Below, piece after piece: positions 9,601 to 17,543 of a stretch of DNA of 44,528 nt. The stretch is taken from contig DHKE01000030.1 of NCBI GenBank assembly GCA_002404675.1, positions 9,051 to 53,578 on the forward strand, given 5' to 3'. The first letter of the stretch is position 1, and each line of letters opens with the position of its first letter. A model generated the notes under the pieces. It was not told the DNA's origin. It worked only from the letters and a program-made list of their open reading frames with translations, and ran no database searches. A program made the position numbers and the translations under genes. Origin of the DNA: Porphyromonadaceae bacterium UBA4702. GTDB lineage: Bacteria; Bacteroidota; Bacteroidia; Bacteroidales; Muribaculaceae.

Positions 9601-10092
9601 TTATTGTACTTCCTCTTCAGTCAGTTTGAATGTAATGGGAAGCGACATGATGTAGCGGACAGGTACGCCGTCTTCAGTGCCTGGCTCCCATTTAGGCATC
9701 TGCTTGACAACTCTTATTGCTTCCGCGTCGAGTTCTGGACTGACACTTTTCACTATCGAAAATTCATCGAGAGATCCGTCTCTTTCAACTGTAAAACGTA
9801 TGACTACCATTCCTTCCAATTTGTCCTTTTGCGCCTGCTCAGGATAACATAGATTTTCACACAGGAAGGCATACATAGCAGACTCGCCGCCTGGGAATGA
9901 AGCAACCGTTATACTATTCGGCACATGTGCAACTACACAAAATCTTTCCGGCTCTTCTTCGGTTGCTTTTACTTCTGACTGCTCTGGCGTTTGCTCCTGC
10001 GGTTTGTCTGTGGAGTGGAGCGTGAGGGGGACTGCCAGCAGCACAGCTGCAAACACTCCGAAAATCAATGCTTTAATGCTTGTCTGTTTCAT
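9601..10092 (-). CDS. Short TonB C-terminal domain protein
   Basis: Envelope protein of 163 residues. Residues 8-25 form a hydrophobic signal or anchor helix, followed by a Glu/Pro/Lys-rich linker and a complete TonB C-terminal domain (YPEQAQKDKLEGMVVIRFTV, then DAEAIRVVKQMPKWEPG and a final beta strand). Such domains contact the TonB box of outer-membrane receptors or act as energy transducers. There is no ExbB/ExbD next to it and the linker is short for a protein that must span the periplasm, so it may be an accessory or partial transducer. The start at 10092 (MKQTSIKA) is chosen because it places the anchor at the N-terminus; a longer open frame to 10212 would run through the leader hairpin and the promoter. 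Confidence 0.85.
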   Translation of the reverse strand: MKQTSIKALIFGVFAAVLLAVPLTLHSTDKPQEQTPEQSEVKATEEEPERFCVVAHVPNSITVASFPGGESAMYAFLCENLCYPEQAQKDKLEGMVVIRFTVERDGSLDEFSIVKSVSPELDAEAIRVVKQMPKWEPGTEDGVPVRYIMSLPITFKLTEEEVQ

Positions 10093-10113
10093 TGGTATGG
10101 ATTTGGTTTGAAA

Positions 10114-10148
10114 ATAGCTATTATGGCCATTACGGCTATAATAGCTAT
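10114..10148 (-). other. Long leader hairpin upstream of the TonB-C gene
   Basis: In the transcript sense this reads ATAGCTATTATAGCC, a 5-base loop, then GGCCATAATAGCTAT: 15 pairs with one G-U. It lies in the 5' leader between the promoter and the start codon. The arm sequence recurs in the hairpin behind glyA (40481-40518), which hints at a dispersed element. Confidence 0.6.
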
Positions 10149-10163
10149 GAGGCTTTTGTCCCG

Positions 10164-10195
10164 CAAAGTTAGTCATTTTCTGATAATGTACAAAA
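10164..10195 (-). promoter_or_regulatory. Bacteroidales-type promoter of the TonB-C gene
   Basis: On the minus strand TTTTG (10195-10191) is followed after 19 bases by TAACTTTG (10171-10164), a full consensus match. Transcription would start near 10157, giving a leader of about 65 bases that contains the long hairpin. Confidence 0.72.
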
Positions 10196-10290
10196 TACAA
10201 TTCCAACGCCATTCAAAGTATCGTCCCCTGTAAAATGGGATATATGCCGGATAAATGTAGTGAAAAGGTGCGGAAAAGGCCCTGGCGGTG

Positions 10291-10321
10291 TTGCGAATAA
10301 CCAGCGGTTTTATTAACTTCG
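10291..10321 (+). promoter_or_regulatory. Putative promoter of glnS
   Basis: TTG at 10291-10293, a 20-base spacer and TAACTTCG at 10314-10321 match the Bacteroidales promoter with one change in the -7 box. The glnS start lies 22 bases further on. Confidence 0.55.
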
Positions 10322-10343
10322 CGACTTAATATAAGAGTTTTCG

Positions 10344-12056
10344 ATGATGAATACGGACAACAACGAAGAAATCCTCGTCGATGAGGCAGGATTGAATTTC
10401 ATAGAACAGGAAATAAAAGCAGATTTGGAGGCAGGGAAAAACGGAGGGCGGCTCAATACCCGTTTCCCACCTGAACCAAACGGCTATCTGCACATAGGCC
10501 ATGCCAAGGCATTCATCATGGACTTCGGGGCGGCCGAGAAATTCGGGGGTACTTGCAATCTCCGCTTTGACGACACCAACCCGCAGAAGGAGGACACCGA
10601 ATATGTCGAGGCCATAAAGCGCGACATCCATTGGCTCGGCTATGACTGGGGCGACCGCCTGTACTATGCGAGCGACTATTTCGATCGCCTGTATAACCTC
10701 GCGATGCGGATGATACGCGAGGGCAAGGCATACGTTGACGAACAGTCTTCAGAGGAAATAGCACGCCAGAAAGGCACACCCACCACTCCGGGCGTGGCAT
10801 CGCCATACCGCGACCGCCCTGTCGAGGAAAACATCGACCTGTTCGAGCGCATGAACAATGGGGAGTTTGACGAGGGGTCTATGGTGCTGCGTGCCAAGAT
10901 AGACATGGCATCAGACAATATGCATTTCCGCGACCCGATAATGTACCGCATCATCAAGACTCCGCACTGGCGCACTGGCGAGAAATGGAAGGTATACCCG
11001 ATGTATGACTTCGCTCACGGCCAGAGCGACTACTTTGAGGGTGTGACGCACTCTATCTGCACGCTCGAGTTTGTCCCCCACCGTCCGCTCTACGAGTGGT
11101 TTGTCAAGGAACTTGCCGACGAGAGCTATTGCCCGCGCCAGATCGAGTTCAACCGCCTGAACCTGACATACACCATGATGAGCAAGCGCAAGCTGCTCCA
11201 GCTGGTCAAGGATGGCCTGGTGAGAGGCTGGGACGACCCGCGCATGCCGACCCTGTGCGGACTGCGCCGACGCGGCTACACACCCTCGTCAATCAAGGAT
11301 TTCGTGCGCCGCATCGGATATACCAAATATGAGGCGTTGAACCATATCGAGCTGCTCGAACACTCCATACGCGAAGACCTCAACAAGACTGCGATCCGCG
11401 TCAGCGCGGTCAAGAACCCGGTGAAGCTGATACTCACCAACTATCCCGAGGGGAAGACCGAAACGATGTCGATGGACAGCAATCCGGAGAACCCGGCGGA
11501 GGGTACGCACGATATGCCCTTCTCACGCGAACTCTGGATAGAGCGTGAGGACTTCATGGAAAATCCGCCCAAAAAGTTCTTCCGACTTTCGCCTGACAAG
11601 GAGGTGCGCCTCAAGGGTGCATACATCATCAAGTGCACTGGCGTGAAGAAGGACGATGCCGGCGAAATTGAGGAGATATACGCAACTGTGGACTTCGATA
11701 CACGCAGCGGACTGCCCGGAGCCGACCGCAAGGTGAAAGGCACTCTCCACTGGGTGTCCGCGCCGACTGCCGTGCGCGTAGAGGTACGCGAGTATGACCG
11801 TCTGTTCGCCGTCGAGAACCCGTCGGCAGCCGAGGGTGAGCTGAAAGACCTGCTCAACCCCGACTCGCTCAAAGTGCTTGACACAGTATATGTTGAGCCT
11901 TGGCTCGCGGAACGCGCCAAAGTGGAAGACCACTACCAGTTCCAGCGTCTCGGCTACTACACGGTTGACCCGGACAGCACTGACGGCCACCTTGTGTTCA
12001 ACAAGACCATCGGGCTGCGCGACACATGGGGCAAGATTGCTGCCAAGGCAAAATAA
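10344..12056 (+). CDS. glnS: Glutaminyl-tRNA synthetase
   Basis: Class I aminoacyl-tRNA synthetase that charges tRNA-Gln with glutamine. The Rossmann domain begins with PPEPNGYLHIGHAKA, containing HIGH at residues 50-53, and the second signature MSKRK is at residues 279-283. LRFDDTNPQKED and VYPMYDFAHGQSD are further GlnRS-specific segments. The C-terminal two beta-barrels that read the anticodon are complete (570 residues against about 554 in Escherichia coli). The start has two adjacent ATG codons; the first is taken. The gene is monocistronic or is followed by a hairpin before the methyltransferase gene. Confidence 0.97.
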   Translation: MMNTDNNEEILVDEAGLNFIEQEIKADLEAGKNGGRLNTRFPPEPNGYLHIGHAKAFIMDFGAAEKFGGTCNLRFDDTNPQKEDTEYVEAIKRDIHWLGYDWGDRLYYASDYFDRLYNLAMRMIREGKAYVDEQSSEEIARQKGTPTTPGVASPYRDRPVEENIDLFERMNNGEFDEGSMVLRAKIDMASDNMHFRDPIMYRIIKTPHWRTGEKWKVYPMYDFAHGQSDYFEGVTHSICTLEFVPHRPLYEWFVKELADESYCPRQIEFNRLNLTYTMMSKRKLLQLVKDGLVRGWDDPRMPTLCGLRRRGYTPSSIKDFVRRIGYTKYEALNHIELLEHSIREDLNKTAIRVSAVKNPVKLILTNYPEGKTETMSMDSNPENPAEGTHDMPFSRELWIEREDFMENPPKKFFRLSPDKEVRLKGAYIIKCTGVKKDDAGEIEEIYATVDFDTRSGLPGADRKVKGTLHWVSAPTAVRVEVREYDRLFAVENPSAAEGELKDLLNPDSLKVLDTVYVEPWLAERAKVEDHYQFQRLGYYTVDPDSTDGHLVFNKTIGLRDTWGKIAAKAK

Positions 12057-12076
12057 CCTCATAAGCACCATACTGA

Positions 12077-12115
12077 TGAAAGAGTTTCGACAATACATAA
12101 TGTCGAACTCTTTCA
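12077..12115 (+). terminator. Hairpin after glnS
   Basis: A 15-pair stem with one bulged T (12077-12092 with 12101-12115) closes an 8-base loop 20 bases after the glnS stop. There is no clear T-run after it, so it could be a terminator or an RNA-processing structure. It also covers two possible upstream ATG codons of the next gene, which argues for the later start at 12133. Confidence 0.5.
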
Positions 12116-12132
12116 TTATCAACATCTACGGA

Positions 12133-12927
12133 ATGGCAGAAGAACTGTCGAAAACACGGTTGGGCAGGTATGCCGCATTGCGACACAAGAAACGCCGCGA
12201 TGCGGAGCGGCTTTTTTTAGTTGAAGGGGAGAAATGCATCCGCGAACTGGCTGGGGCATACGAGCCGGAAGCCCTCATCGCTACCCGACAGTGGCTCGAC
12301 ACTCACACTTACCTTGCCAACAATCTTGGGCAGATACTCGTAGCCGACAGCAAGAAAATGCAACGGCTGTCATCACTCGCCACAGCACCGGAAGTGATCG
12401 CCGTAATGAAGATGCCGTCCTCGCCGCAAACATCATCGCCCCTGCCGCGAGGACTGTACCTTGCGATTGACGGCGTGCAAGACCCGGGCAACCTCGGCAC
12501 AATAATCCGCACCGCAGACTGGTACGGCATTGACACCGTCTTTGCGTCGCATGACACCGTGGATCTATACAACAGCAAGACAGTGCAAGCGACCATGGGA
12601 TCGATGTCGCGTGTGAAAGTGACATACACAGACTTGCCCACTCTGTTTGCCGCAAATCCTTCGCTGCCGGTATACGGCACGTTGCTCGACGGCAACAACA
12701 TATACGGGCAAGAGCTGTCAGAATGCGGTTTCATAGTAATGGGCAATGAGGGCAACGGTCTCAGCGACGCGGTGCGCCGCAAGGTGACACACCGCTTGCT
12801 GCTGCCCCCATACGGCAACGGGCCGCATGCAGAGTCGCTCAATGTCGGGATTGCCACGGCCCTTGTTGTGGCAGAGTTCCGCCGACGCACCGCAATACAT
12901 TCTGATTATGGCAAAGGCAAAGTTTAA
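12133..12927 (+). CDS. TrmH/SpoU-family RNA 2'-O-methyltransferase
   Basis: SPOUT-class enzyme that transfers a methyl group from S-adenosylmethionine to a ribose 2'-OH in rRNA or tRNA. The N-terminal substrate-binding domain shows RLFLVEGEKCIREL, and the knotted catalytic domain shows the three SpoU motifs: NLGTIIRTADWYGID, FIVMGNEGNGLS and SLNVGIATALV. At 264 residues it is a normal length for the group. The target nucleotide cannot be told from sequence. In-frame ATG codons at 12076 and 12100 lie in a hairpin and add unconserved residues, so 12133 was chosen. The gene overlaps the start of radA by 20 bases, which suggests translational coupling. Confidence 0.9.
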   Translation: MAEELSKTRLGRYAALRHKKRRDAERLFLVEGEKCIRELAGAYEPEALIATRQWLDTHTYLANNLGQILVADSKKMQRLSSLATAPEVIAVMKMPSSPQTSSPLPRGLYLAIDGVQDPGNLGTIIRTADWYGIDTVFASHDTVDLYNSKTVQATMGSMSRVKVTYTDLPTLFAANPSLPVYGTLLDGNNIYGQELSECGFIVMGNEGNGLSDAVRRKVTHRLLLPPYGNGPHAESLNVGIATALVVAEFRRRTAIHSDYGKGKV

Positions 12928-14281
12928 ATCCGTTTTCTTCTGTTCCTCATGCGGTCATGAATCACCTAAATGGCTGGGGAAATGTCCCGGCTGCGGCGAG
13001 TGGAACACGTTTGTCGAGGAGAAAGTCTCCACGGCTCAACAGAGCAACGCCCCGGGGACACTGTTGCCGTCATCGGGCAAACCAGTCCCGCTGTCACAGA
13101 TAGAACCTGTCGAGGAGATGCGCGTCAAGATGCCGTCCGGCGAACTGAACCGCGTCCTCGGCGGGGGGCTGGTGGCAGGGAGCATAACCCTCATCGGCGG
13201 CGAACCGGGAATCGGCAAATCGACATTGCTGCTGCAAAACATCCTGTCGATACGCGGCCGCACTGTACTGTACATATCGGGCGAGGAAAGCGCAAGCCAG
13301 CTGAAACTGCGTGCCGACCGGCTCGGCAAAATCTCTGACAACACATATATATTGTGCGAGACTTCACTCGAGAACATTTTCACGCAGATTGAGAACCTGA
13401 AACCGGGGCTTGTGGTCGTTGACTCGATACAGACTATTGCCTCGTCATCAATTGAATCAGCAGCCGGCAGCGTGAGTCAGGTCCGCGAATGTGCCGCCGC
13501 ATTGCTGCGCTACGCCAAGACCTCGGGGGTGCCGGTGCTGCTCGTCGGACATATCAACAAGGAGGGGTCAATAGCCGGCCCGAAGGTGCTCGAACACATC
13601 GTTGACACGGTACTTCAGTTTGAGGGCGACCGCCAATACCTGTTCCGCATACTCCGCGCCATCAAGAACCGCTTCGGCTCAACTTCCGAAATCGGCATCT
13701 ACGAAATGGTGGACAAGGGGCTGCGAGAAGTGGTCAACCCATCAGAGATGCTGCTGTCAGAGAACCGGGACGAAAACATGTCCGGCATCGCCATCGGCGT
13801 GACTATAGAGGGCGTGCGCCCGTTCCTCATCGAGACACAAGCCCTCGTTTCAACGGCGGCATACGGCACGCCGCAACGCTCCGTAACAGGCTATGACCAG
13901 CGGCGACTAAATATGCTGCTTGCTGTCCTCGAAAAACGCGCTAAATTCCGCCTTGGCCAGAAAGACGTGTTCCTGAACATCGCCGGCGGCATAAAGGTAG
14001 TTGACCCGGCTCTTGACCTTGCAGTAGTAGCGGCAATCATGTCCTCAAATTTCGACATTGCGCTGCCGCAAGGGATTACACTTGTCGGAGAAGTGGGTCT
14101 GTCGGGCGAAATACGTACAGTGACACGAATTGAACAACGAGTGGAGGAAGCTGCCAAACTCGGGTTTGAGACCATATATATCCCGAAAAGCAATTTCAAG
14201 GGAGGCAGCAAGAGGCGTGCAAAAATCAACATCATCGAAGTCGGCAAAGTCGAGGAACTGTTCCGCCACATATTCGCATAA
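12908..14281 (+). CDS. radA: DNA repair protein RadA
   Basis: RecA-like branch-migration ATPase that helps process recombination intermediates. It starts with a four-Cys zinc finger (Cys12, 15, 26, 29 in CSSCGHESPKWLGKCPGC), then a Walker A sequence GGEPGIGKST with Lys104, the RadA-specific KNRFG motif before EIGIYEMV, and a C-terminal Lon-like domain with NIAGGIKVVDPALDLA. The protein is 457 residues, full length. The ATG at 12908 was chosen because it directly precedes the zinc finger; it lies inside the 3' end of the methyltransferase gene. Its stop codon is only four bases from the stop of a convergent gene. Confidence 0.96.
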   Translation: MAKAKFKSVFFCSSCGHESPKWLGKCPGCGEWNTFVEEKVSTAQQSNAPGTLLPSSGKPVPLSQIEPVEEMRVKMPSGELNRVLGGGLVAGSITLIGGEPGIGKSTLLLQNILSIRGRTVLYISGEESASQLKLRADRLGKISDNTYILCETSLENIFTQIENLKPGLVVVDSIQTIASSSIESAAGSVSQVRECAAALLRYAKTSGVPVLLVGHINKEGSIAGPKVLEHIVDTVLQFEGDRQYLFRILRAIKNRFGSTSEIGIYEMVDKGLREVVNPSEMLLSENRDENMSGIAIGVTIEGVRPFLIETQALVSTAAYGTPQRSVTGYDQRRLNMLLAVLEKRAKFRLGQKDVFLNIAGGIKVVDPALDLAVVAAIMSSNFDIALPQGITLVGEVGLSGEIRTVTRIEQRVEEAAKLGFETIYIPKSNFKGGSKRRAKINIIEVGKVEELFRHIFA

Positions 14282-14285
14282 CGGT

Positions 14286-15293
14286 TTACAGACCTTTGAA
14301 CGTCAACGGATTGAATATCATTTCACGCCCGGTCAACCGATAAAGGCTCATGGCGGCAAAACCCATGGTGTGACGCATGTTGACCTCCACACACGCATTT
14401 ATCCTTCCAGCCACATCGCAAAGCATATCGATGCCCAGACATCCGTTATAATAAGGCGCTATGAACTTGTCAATAGCCTGACGCTGCACTTCTATCACAT
14501 CATCAAGCATATTGGTGTGCTTGCTGATCTCACTTTTCAGCGTCTCGTCCGAGGCCACCATATTTCCGCAGTATCCTCCACGGATGTCCGTGTTGAAAAC
14601 AGACAATCCCGAATACGCCGCCGTGCCTCCGGAGCAAACCCATTCAGAGGCAAAGTCTATTGACTTAGTCGATGCGACCTCCGCCATTACACTCCCCTGC
14701 GAGCGGATTATCCCTTTTGCCCATGACAAAACCGCAGAGCGTGACATCGTAGGCGTGTGAAGCACTCCCCTGCCGCTGCTGCTCCACGGAGCTTTCAGAT
14801 AGCTGTCTGGCGTTTGGTCAAGCCACGCCTCGACCGCCTCAATGTCGCGCAATTCCGCAGGCACATCGTCCACACACCCATAACCGATCTGTGCGTTGAT
14901 GAATTGGTGAAAGCCAATGGTCGTGCGCCGGTGAGCCAACTCGCGCAACTTGGACAAAGCTGGAGCATCTGGCACCAAAGCCGTGTCTACTCCAAGCCTC
15001 TCCAGCCGTGCCGCGATGTCGAAATTCCAGCCCCAGGGAATGACGCTGTCAATCGCCATGGACTTAATCGAGACTGCTGATACAATGTCAACGCCGCACT
15101 CGACTGCAATACGTGAATATGGCGTATCGACAAACTCGTCAAGCAGCAATATGCAGTCACCCGGTTCAGCCCATATAGCCGGCAACGCCGCCAACGATTG
15201 CCGCAGTATTCTCACAGCCTGAGGAGCGGTGTACTGCCGCTTGCCGTGTGCGAGGGCAAAATCTGTTTCCGGATTGAAAATATGGAGTGTCAC
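14286..15293 (-). CDS. ATP-grasp-like protein of unknown function
   Basis: I do not recognise a named family with certainty. The protein has about 335 residues and starts LHIFNPETDFALAHG, a start I recall from uncharacterised Bacteroidetes proteins. Features of an ATP-grasp ligase fold are visible in the C-terminal half: YLKAPWSSSGRGV resembles the ATP-binding lysine and glycine-rich loop, and CVEVNMRHTMGFA gives the E-x-N-x-R order of metal and phosphate ligands. If active it would join a carboxylate to an amine or thiol with ATP; the substrate is unknown. There is no ATG near the N-terminus. GTG at 15293 gives a family-like start, and TTG at 15308 is an alternative that adds five residues. 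It lies downstream of the omega-like gene, separated by about 90 bases with two hairpins. Confidence 0.75.
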   Translation of the reverse strand: MTLHIFNPETDFALAHGKRQYTAPQAVRILRQSLAALPAIWAEPGDCILLLDEFVDTPYSRIAVECGVDIVSAVSIKSMAIDSVIPWGWNFDIAARLERLGVDTALVPDAPALSKLRELAHRRTTIGFHQFINAQIGYGCVDDVPAELRDIEAVEAWLDQTPDSYLKAPWSSSGRGVLHTPTMSRSAVLSWAKGIIRSQGSVMAEVASTKSIDFASEWVCSGGTAAYSGLSVFNTDIRGGYCGNMVASDETLKSEISKHTNMLDDVIEVQRQAIDKFIAPYYNGCLGIDMLCDVAGRINACVEVNMRHTMGFAAMSLYRLTGREMIFNPLTFKGL

Positions 15294-15320
15294 CGTTGTG
15301 CCTGTCAATATAATCAGAAC

Positions 15321-15353
15321 GGTCTGGAAAAAGAGGGACTCTTCATCCAGACC
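15321..15353 (-). other. Leader hairpin before the ATP-grasp-like gene
   Basis: GGTCTGG (15321-15327) pairs with CCAGACC (15347-15353), and an inner AAGAG/CTCTT stem closes a 3-base loop across a 3-by-3 internal loop. On the minus strand it lies just before the possible TTG and GTG starts. It may affect translation or stabilise the mRNA. Confidence 0.5.
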
Positions 15354-15370
15354 ATTGTTGTTTATGCAGT

Positions 15371-15393
15371 GCTGATTGATTTTGTCAATCAGC
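15371..15393. other. Hairpin overlapping the stop codon of the omega-like gene
   Basis: GCTGATTGA (15371-15379) and TCAATCAGC (15385-15393) form a perfect 9-base stem with a 5-base loop. On the minus strand the stop codon of the omega-like gene is part of the first arm. There is no T-run, so it is more likely an mRNA 3'-end or attenuating structure than a simple terminator. Confidence 0.5.
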
Positions 15394-15720
15394 GAGTTTA
15401 TCTTTCTCCTTCAAGGGATTGGTGAAATAGAGCTTGTGCTCGAGATACTCCTGAGTAGCTATCAGCGTTGGTTTGGGAAGCCGCTCATAAAAGCGGGATA
15501 TTTCTATCTGCTCATGGTTTTCAGCCGTCTCCTCAAGATTATCGGTAGTAGCAAACTCCGCAAGTTTCTTTTCAAGTCCCTTTTTCATCTCCACGGCAAT
15601 CTGGTTGGCCCGTTTGCCGATGATGCAAACAGTTTCGTAGACATTGCCTGTCTGGTCAGCCATCGCAATCATGTCACGGGTGACAGTGTTGGTGGGAGCA
15701 TTTGTTTTCTTGTAATCCAT
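15385..15720 (-). CDS. rpoZ: Rpb6/omega-like RNA polymerase subunit
   Basis: Small protein of 111 residues matching the Bacteroidetes form of the omega subunit, which helps assemble and stabilise RNA polymerase. The core DMIAMADQTGNVYETVCIIG, followed by KRANQIAVEMKKGLEKKLAEF, corresponds to the Rpb6/omega helix bundle. The sequence differs much from proteobacterial RpoZ, so the symbol rests on family position. It follows bamD after 41 bases on the same strand; I recall this bamD-omega order as conserved in Bacteroides. The stop codon lies in a hairpin. Confidence 0.83.
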   Translation of the reverse strand: MDYKKTNAPTNTVTRDMIAMADQTGNVYETVCIIGKRANQIAVEMKKGLEKKLAEFATTDNLEETAENHEQIEISRFYERLPKPTLIATQEYLEHKLYFTNPLKEKDKLAD

Positions 15721-15761
15721 CTTACTGAATATGTTATGAGTCTTTGTTTCCTATTGAATGG

Positions 15762-16562
15762 TTAGTTCTCAGTGTGCGTCCGCGCCACTTTGAACATCGC
15801 GTCCGCCTCGCTCTTGTATTTTGAGTCGGGGAAATTGTTGATGAACGAATAGTACTCATCTACAACATCCTGATAGCGTTCGCGCCGCTTTTCATCGACA
15901 CTCTGGCGAGCCTGCTGGTACTTTGACTTGAGAATTATCATTTCAAACTCCTCGCGGTACTTGGAATACGGATACTGCTTCAGCGCGTTCTCAGCCACAA
16001 TCACCGCAGCTGCATAGTTGTTGCCGAGGAAATTGCCGAGATTGTAGTATAGCTGCGCATTCTGCAACTCCTTCAAAGTCAACTTGTCCTGCAGCTCGAA
16101 TATGGCGTTCTGCGCCATAGTCACACGGTCGCTCTTAGGGTAAAAGTCCAGAAAGCCTTGAAGCTCCTCAATGGCCTTTATGGTAATGGACTGGTCGAGC
16201 TGCGGGTCCGGGGAATCGAGATAATACCCATAGCCGCTGTAGAAGCGTGCCAGCTCAGCATACTTGCCTCGAGGGTAGCGGTTGTAGTATGTCTTGAAAT
16301 ACACTCCGGAATTGAGGTAGTCCTTGTCCTCATAATACGACAGGCCGAGCAGGTACAGAGCCTCCTCGCCGTCAGGCCCGCCGCGCAACGGCGTGATGAC
16401 CTGTTCAAGCAGCGTATATGCCTGATTATATTTCTTCTCGTCGAAAGCCCGCTTGGCATACTCGAACTTAACTTTGGGGTCTGAACTCTTGAAGACCTTG
16501 TTGTATTCGCCGCATCCTGCCAAGAGGCACGCAAGAATTATGAGACACAAATATTTTCGCAT
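15762..16562 (-). CDS. bamD: Outer-membrane assembly lipoprotein BamD
   Basis: Periplasm-facing lipoprotein of the BAM complex, which inserts beta-barrel proteins in the outer membrane. The N-terminus is a lipoprotein signal with LAGC and the lipidated Cys at residue 17. The rest is a chain of TPR-like helical hairpins (KFEYAKRAFDEKKYNQAYTL, then EEALYLLGLSYYEDKDY and KYAELARFYSGYGYYLD) typical of BamD/YfiO. The length of 266 residues is normal. It is the first gene of a minus-strand unit with the omega-like gene and perhaps the ATP-grasp-like gene. Confidence 0.93.
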   Translation of the reverse strand: MRKYLCLIILACLLAGCGEYNKVFKSSDPKVKFEYAKRAFDEKKYNQAYTLLEQVITPLRGGPDGEEALYLLGLSYYEDKDYLNSGVYFKTYYNRYPRGKYAELARFYSGYGYYLDSPDPQLDQSITIKAIEELQGFLDFYPKSDRVTMAQNAIFELQDKLTLKELQNAQLYYNLGNFLGNNYAAAVIVAENALKQYPYSKYREEFEMIILKSKYQQARQSVDEKRRERYQDVVDEYYSFINNFPDSKYKSEADAMFKVARTHTEN

Positions 16563-16586
16563 CGGATATATCTACACTTTGAAATG

Positions 16587-16594
16587 CAAAGTTA
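16587..16594 (-). promoter_or_regulatory. Putative -7 element of the bamD promoter
   Basis: TAACTTTG on the minus strand lies about 25 bases upstream of the bamD start. The -33 region is not a clear match. The leader would be about 18 bases. Confidence 0.5.
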
Positions 16595-16721
16595 CTCATA
16601 TTTCGCCAATCTATCGCCACCACCACCCTTTGTTTTAACCAATATTAGGAGGTAATTTACCACGGAGAGACGGTTGCGAAGTTTTTCCGCACGAAATGCC
16701 TTATCATCGCGATATTTTCAC

Positions 16722-16729
16722 TAACTTTA
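16722..16729 (+). promoter_or_regulatory. Putative -7 element of the PASTA-rluD unit
   Basis: TAACTTTA differs from the -7 consensus in the last base and lacks an obvious TTTG at the right distance. It is placed about 26 bases before the TTG start at 16755, which supports that start. Confidence 0.42.
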
Positions 16730-16754
16730 CATCTCAAACAAGAACCAAACCGCT

Positions 16755-17543
16755 TTGAACGACTATAACACACCCGAAGAGCCACGCAAGGAGAAACGCT
16801 CCTTGGCTGGCAATTCCATTATCCTCAACCTCATCATCATCGTTGTTGTGGCTGCGATTGGATTATGGATTTCGTACATATCCATTGCCCTGTTCACCAA
16901 ACACGGGCAGAAAGACATAGTGCCTAACGTTGAGAACATGTCCTACACCGAGGCTATCAAGAAGCTGCACGCCGCCGGGTTCAAGATAGACATCCGCGAC
17001 TCGCTGTACCGAGAGGACATCAAACCAGGGTACGTAATCGAACAGTTCCCGAAAGCCAAATCGGTGGTCAAGCCGGGACGCAAGATATTCCTGTACATCA
17101 ACGCCGTCAACCCCAAGCAGGTGGAAATAGACGGCGGCCCGAACCACAACGAGGATGCGCTGAAAGGAGCCTCGCTGCGGCAAGGCATCTCACGCCTCGA
17201 AGAACTCGGGTTCAAGAACATTCAGATTATCAAGGTGCTCGGCGAGACAGACCGCATAGTCAAGGTGCTGTCCAACGGGCGTACCGTCAAGAAAGGAGAC
17301 AAAGTGCCTGTCAACTCGCGTATCATCATCGAGGTATACGACGGACGGCTGCGCGAGCTGCGTGATTCGCTTCAGAACGAGGAGCTGTCCCGCTCCGGAC
17401 AAACATATTATTACAACCTCGAGAACGGCGAGGAGGGCTATATGTCGCCCGAAGAAGCGAACACCCCAGCCTACCCCGCTCCCTCTGAAAACCAGAACCA
17501 GGAGGAACAAGACGAAGAACCTGAATACGAGTTTGTTGAATGA
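16755..17543 (+). CDS. Membrane-anchored PASTA domain protein
   Basis: Single-pass protein of 262 residues with a short charged cytoplasmic tail, one transmembrane helix at about residues 21-45, and two PASTA domains outside the membrane. The first runs from KDIVPNVENMSYTEAIKKL to the KPGRKIFLYI strand, the second from GASLRQGISRLEELGFKNIQ to KKGDKVPVNSRIIIEVYDG. A Glu/Pro/Asn-rich tail ends the protein. PASTA domains bind peptidoglycan precursors or mediate contacts in kinases and penicillin-binding proteins, but this protein carries neither catalytic domain. It starts with TTG; no other start keeps the membrane helix. Its stop overlaps the ATG of the pseudouridine synthase gene, as I recall for other Bacteroidales, so the two are probably coupled. 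Confidence 0.88.
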   Translation: MNDYNTPEEPRKEKRSLAGNSIILNLIIIVVVAAIGLWISYISIALFTKHGQKDIVPNVENMSYTEAIKKLHAAGFKIDIRDSLYREDIKPGYVIEQFPKAKSVVKPGRKIFLYINAVNPKQVEIDGGPNHNEDALKGASLRQGISRLEELGFKNIQIIKVLGETDRIVKVLSNGRTVKKGDKVPVNSRIIIEVYDGRLRELRDSLQNEELSRSGQTYYYNLENGEEGYMSPEEANTPAYPAPSENQNQEEQDEEPEYEFVE

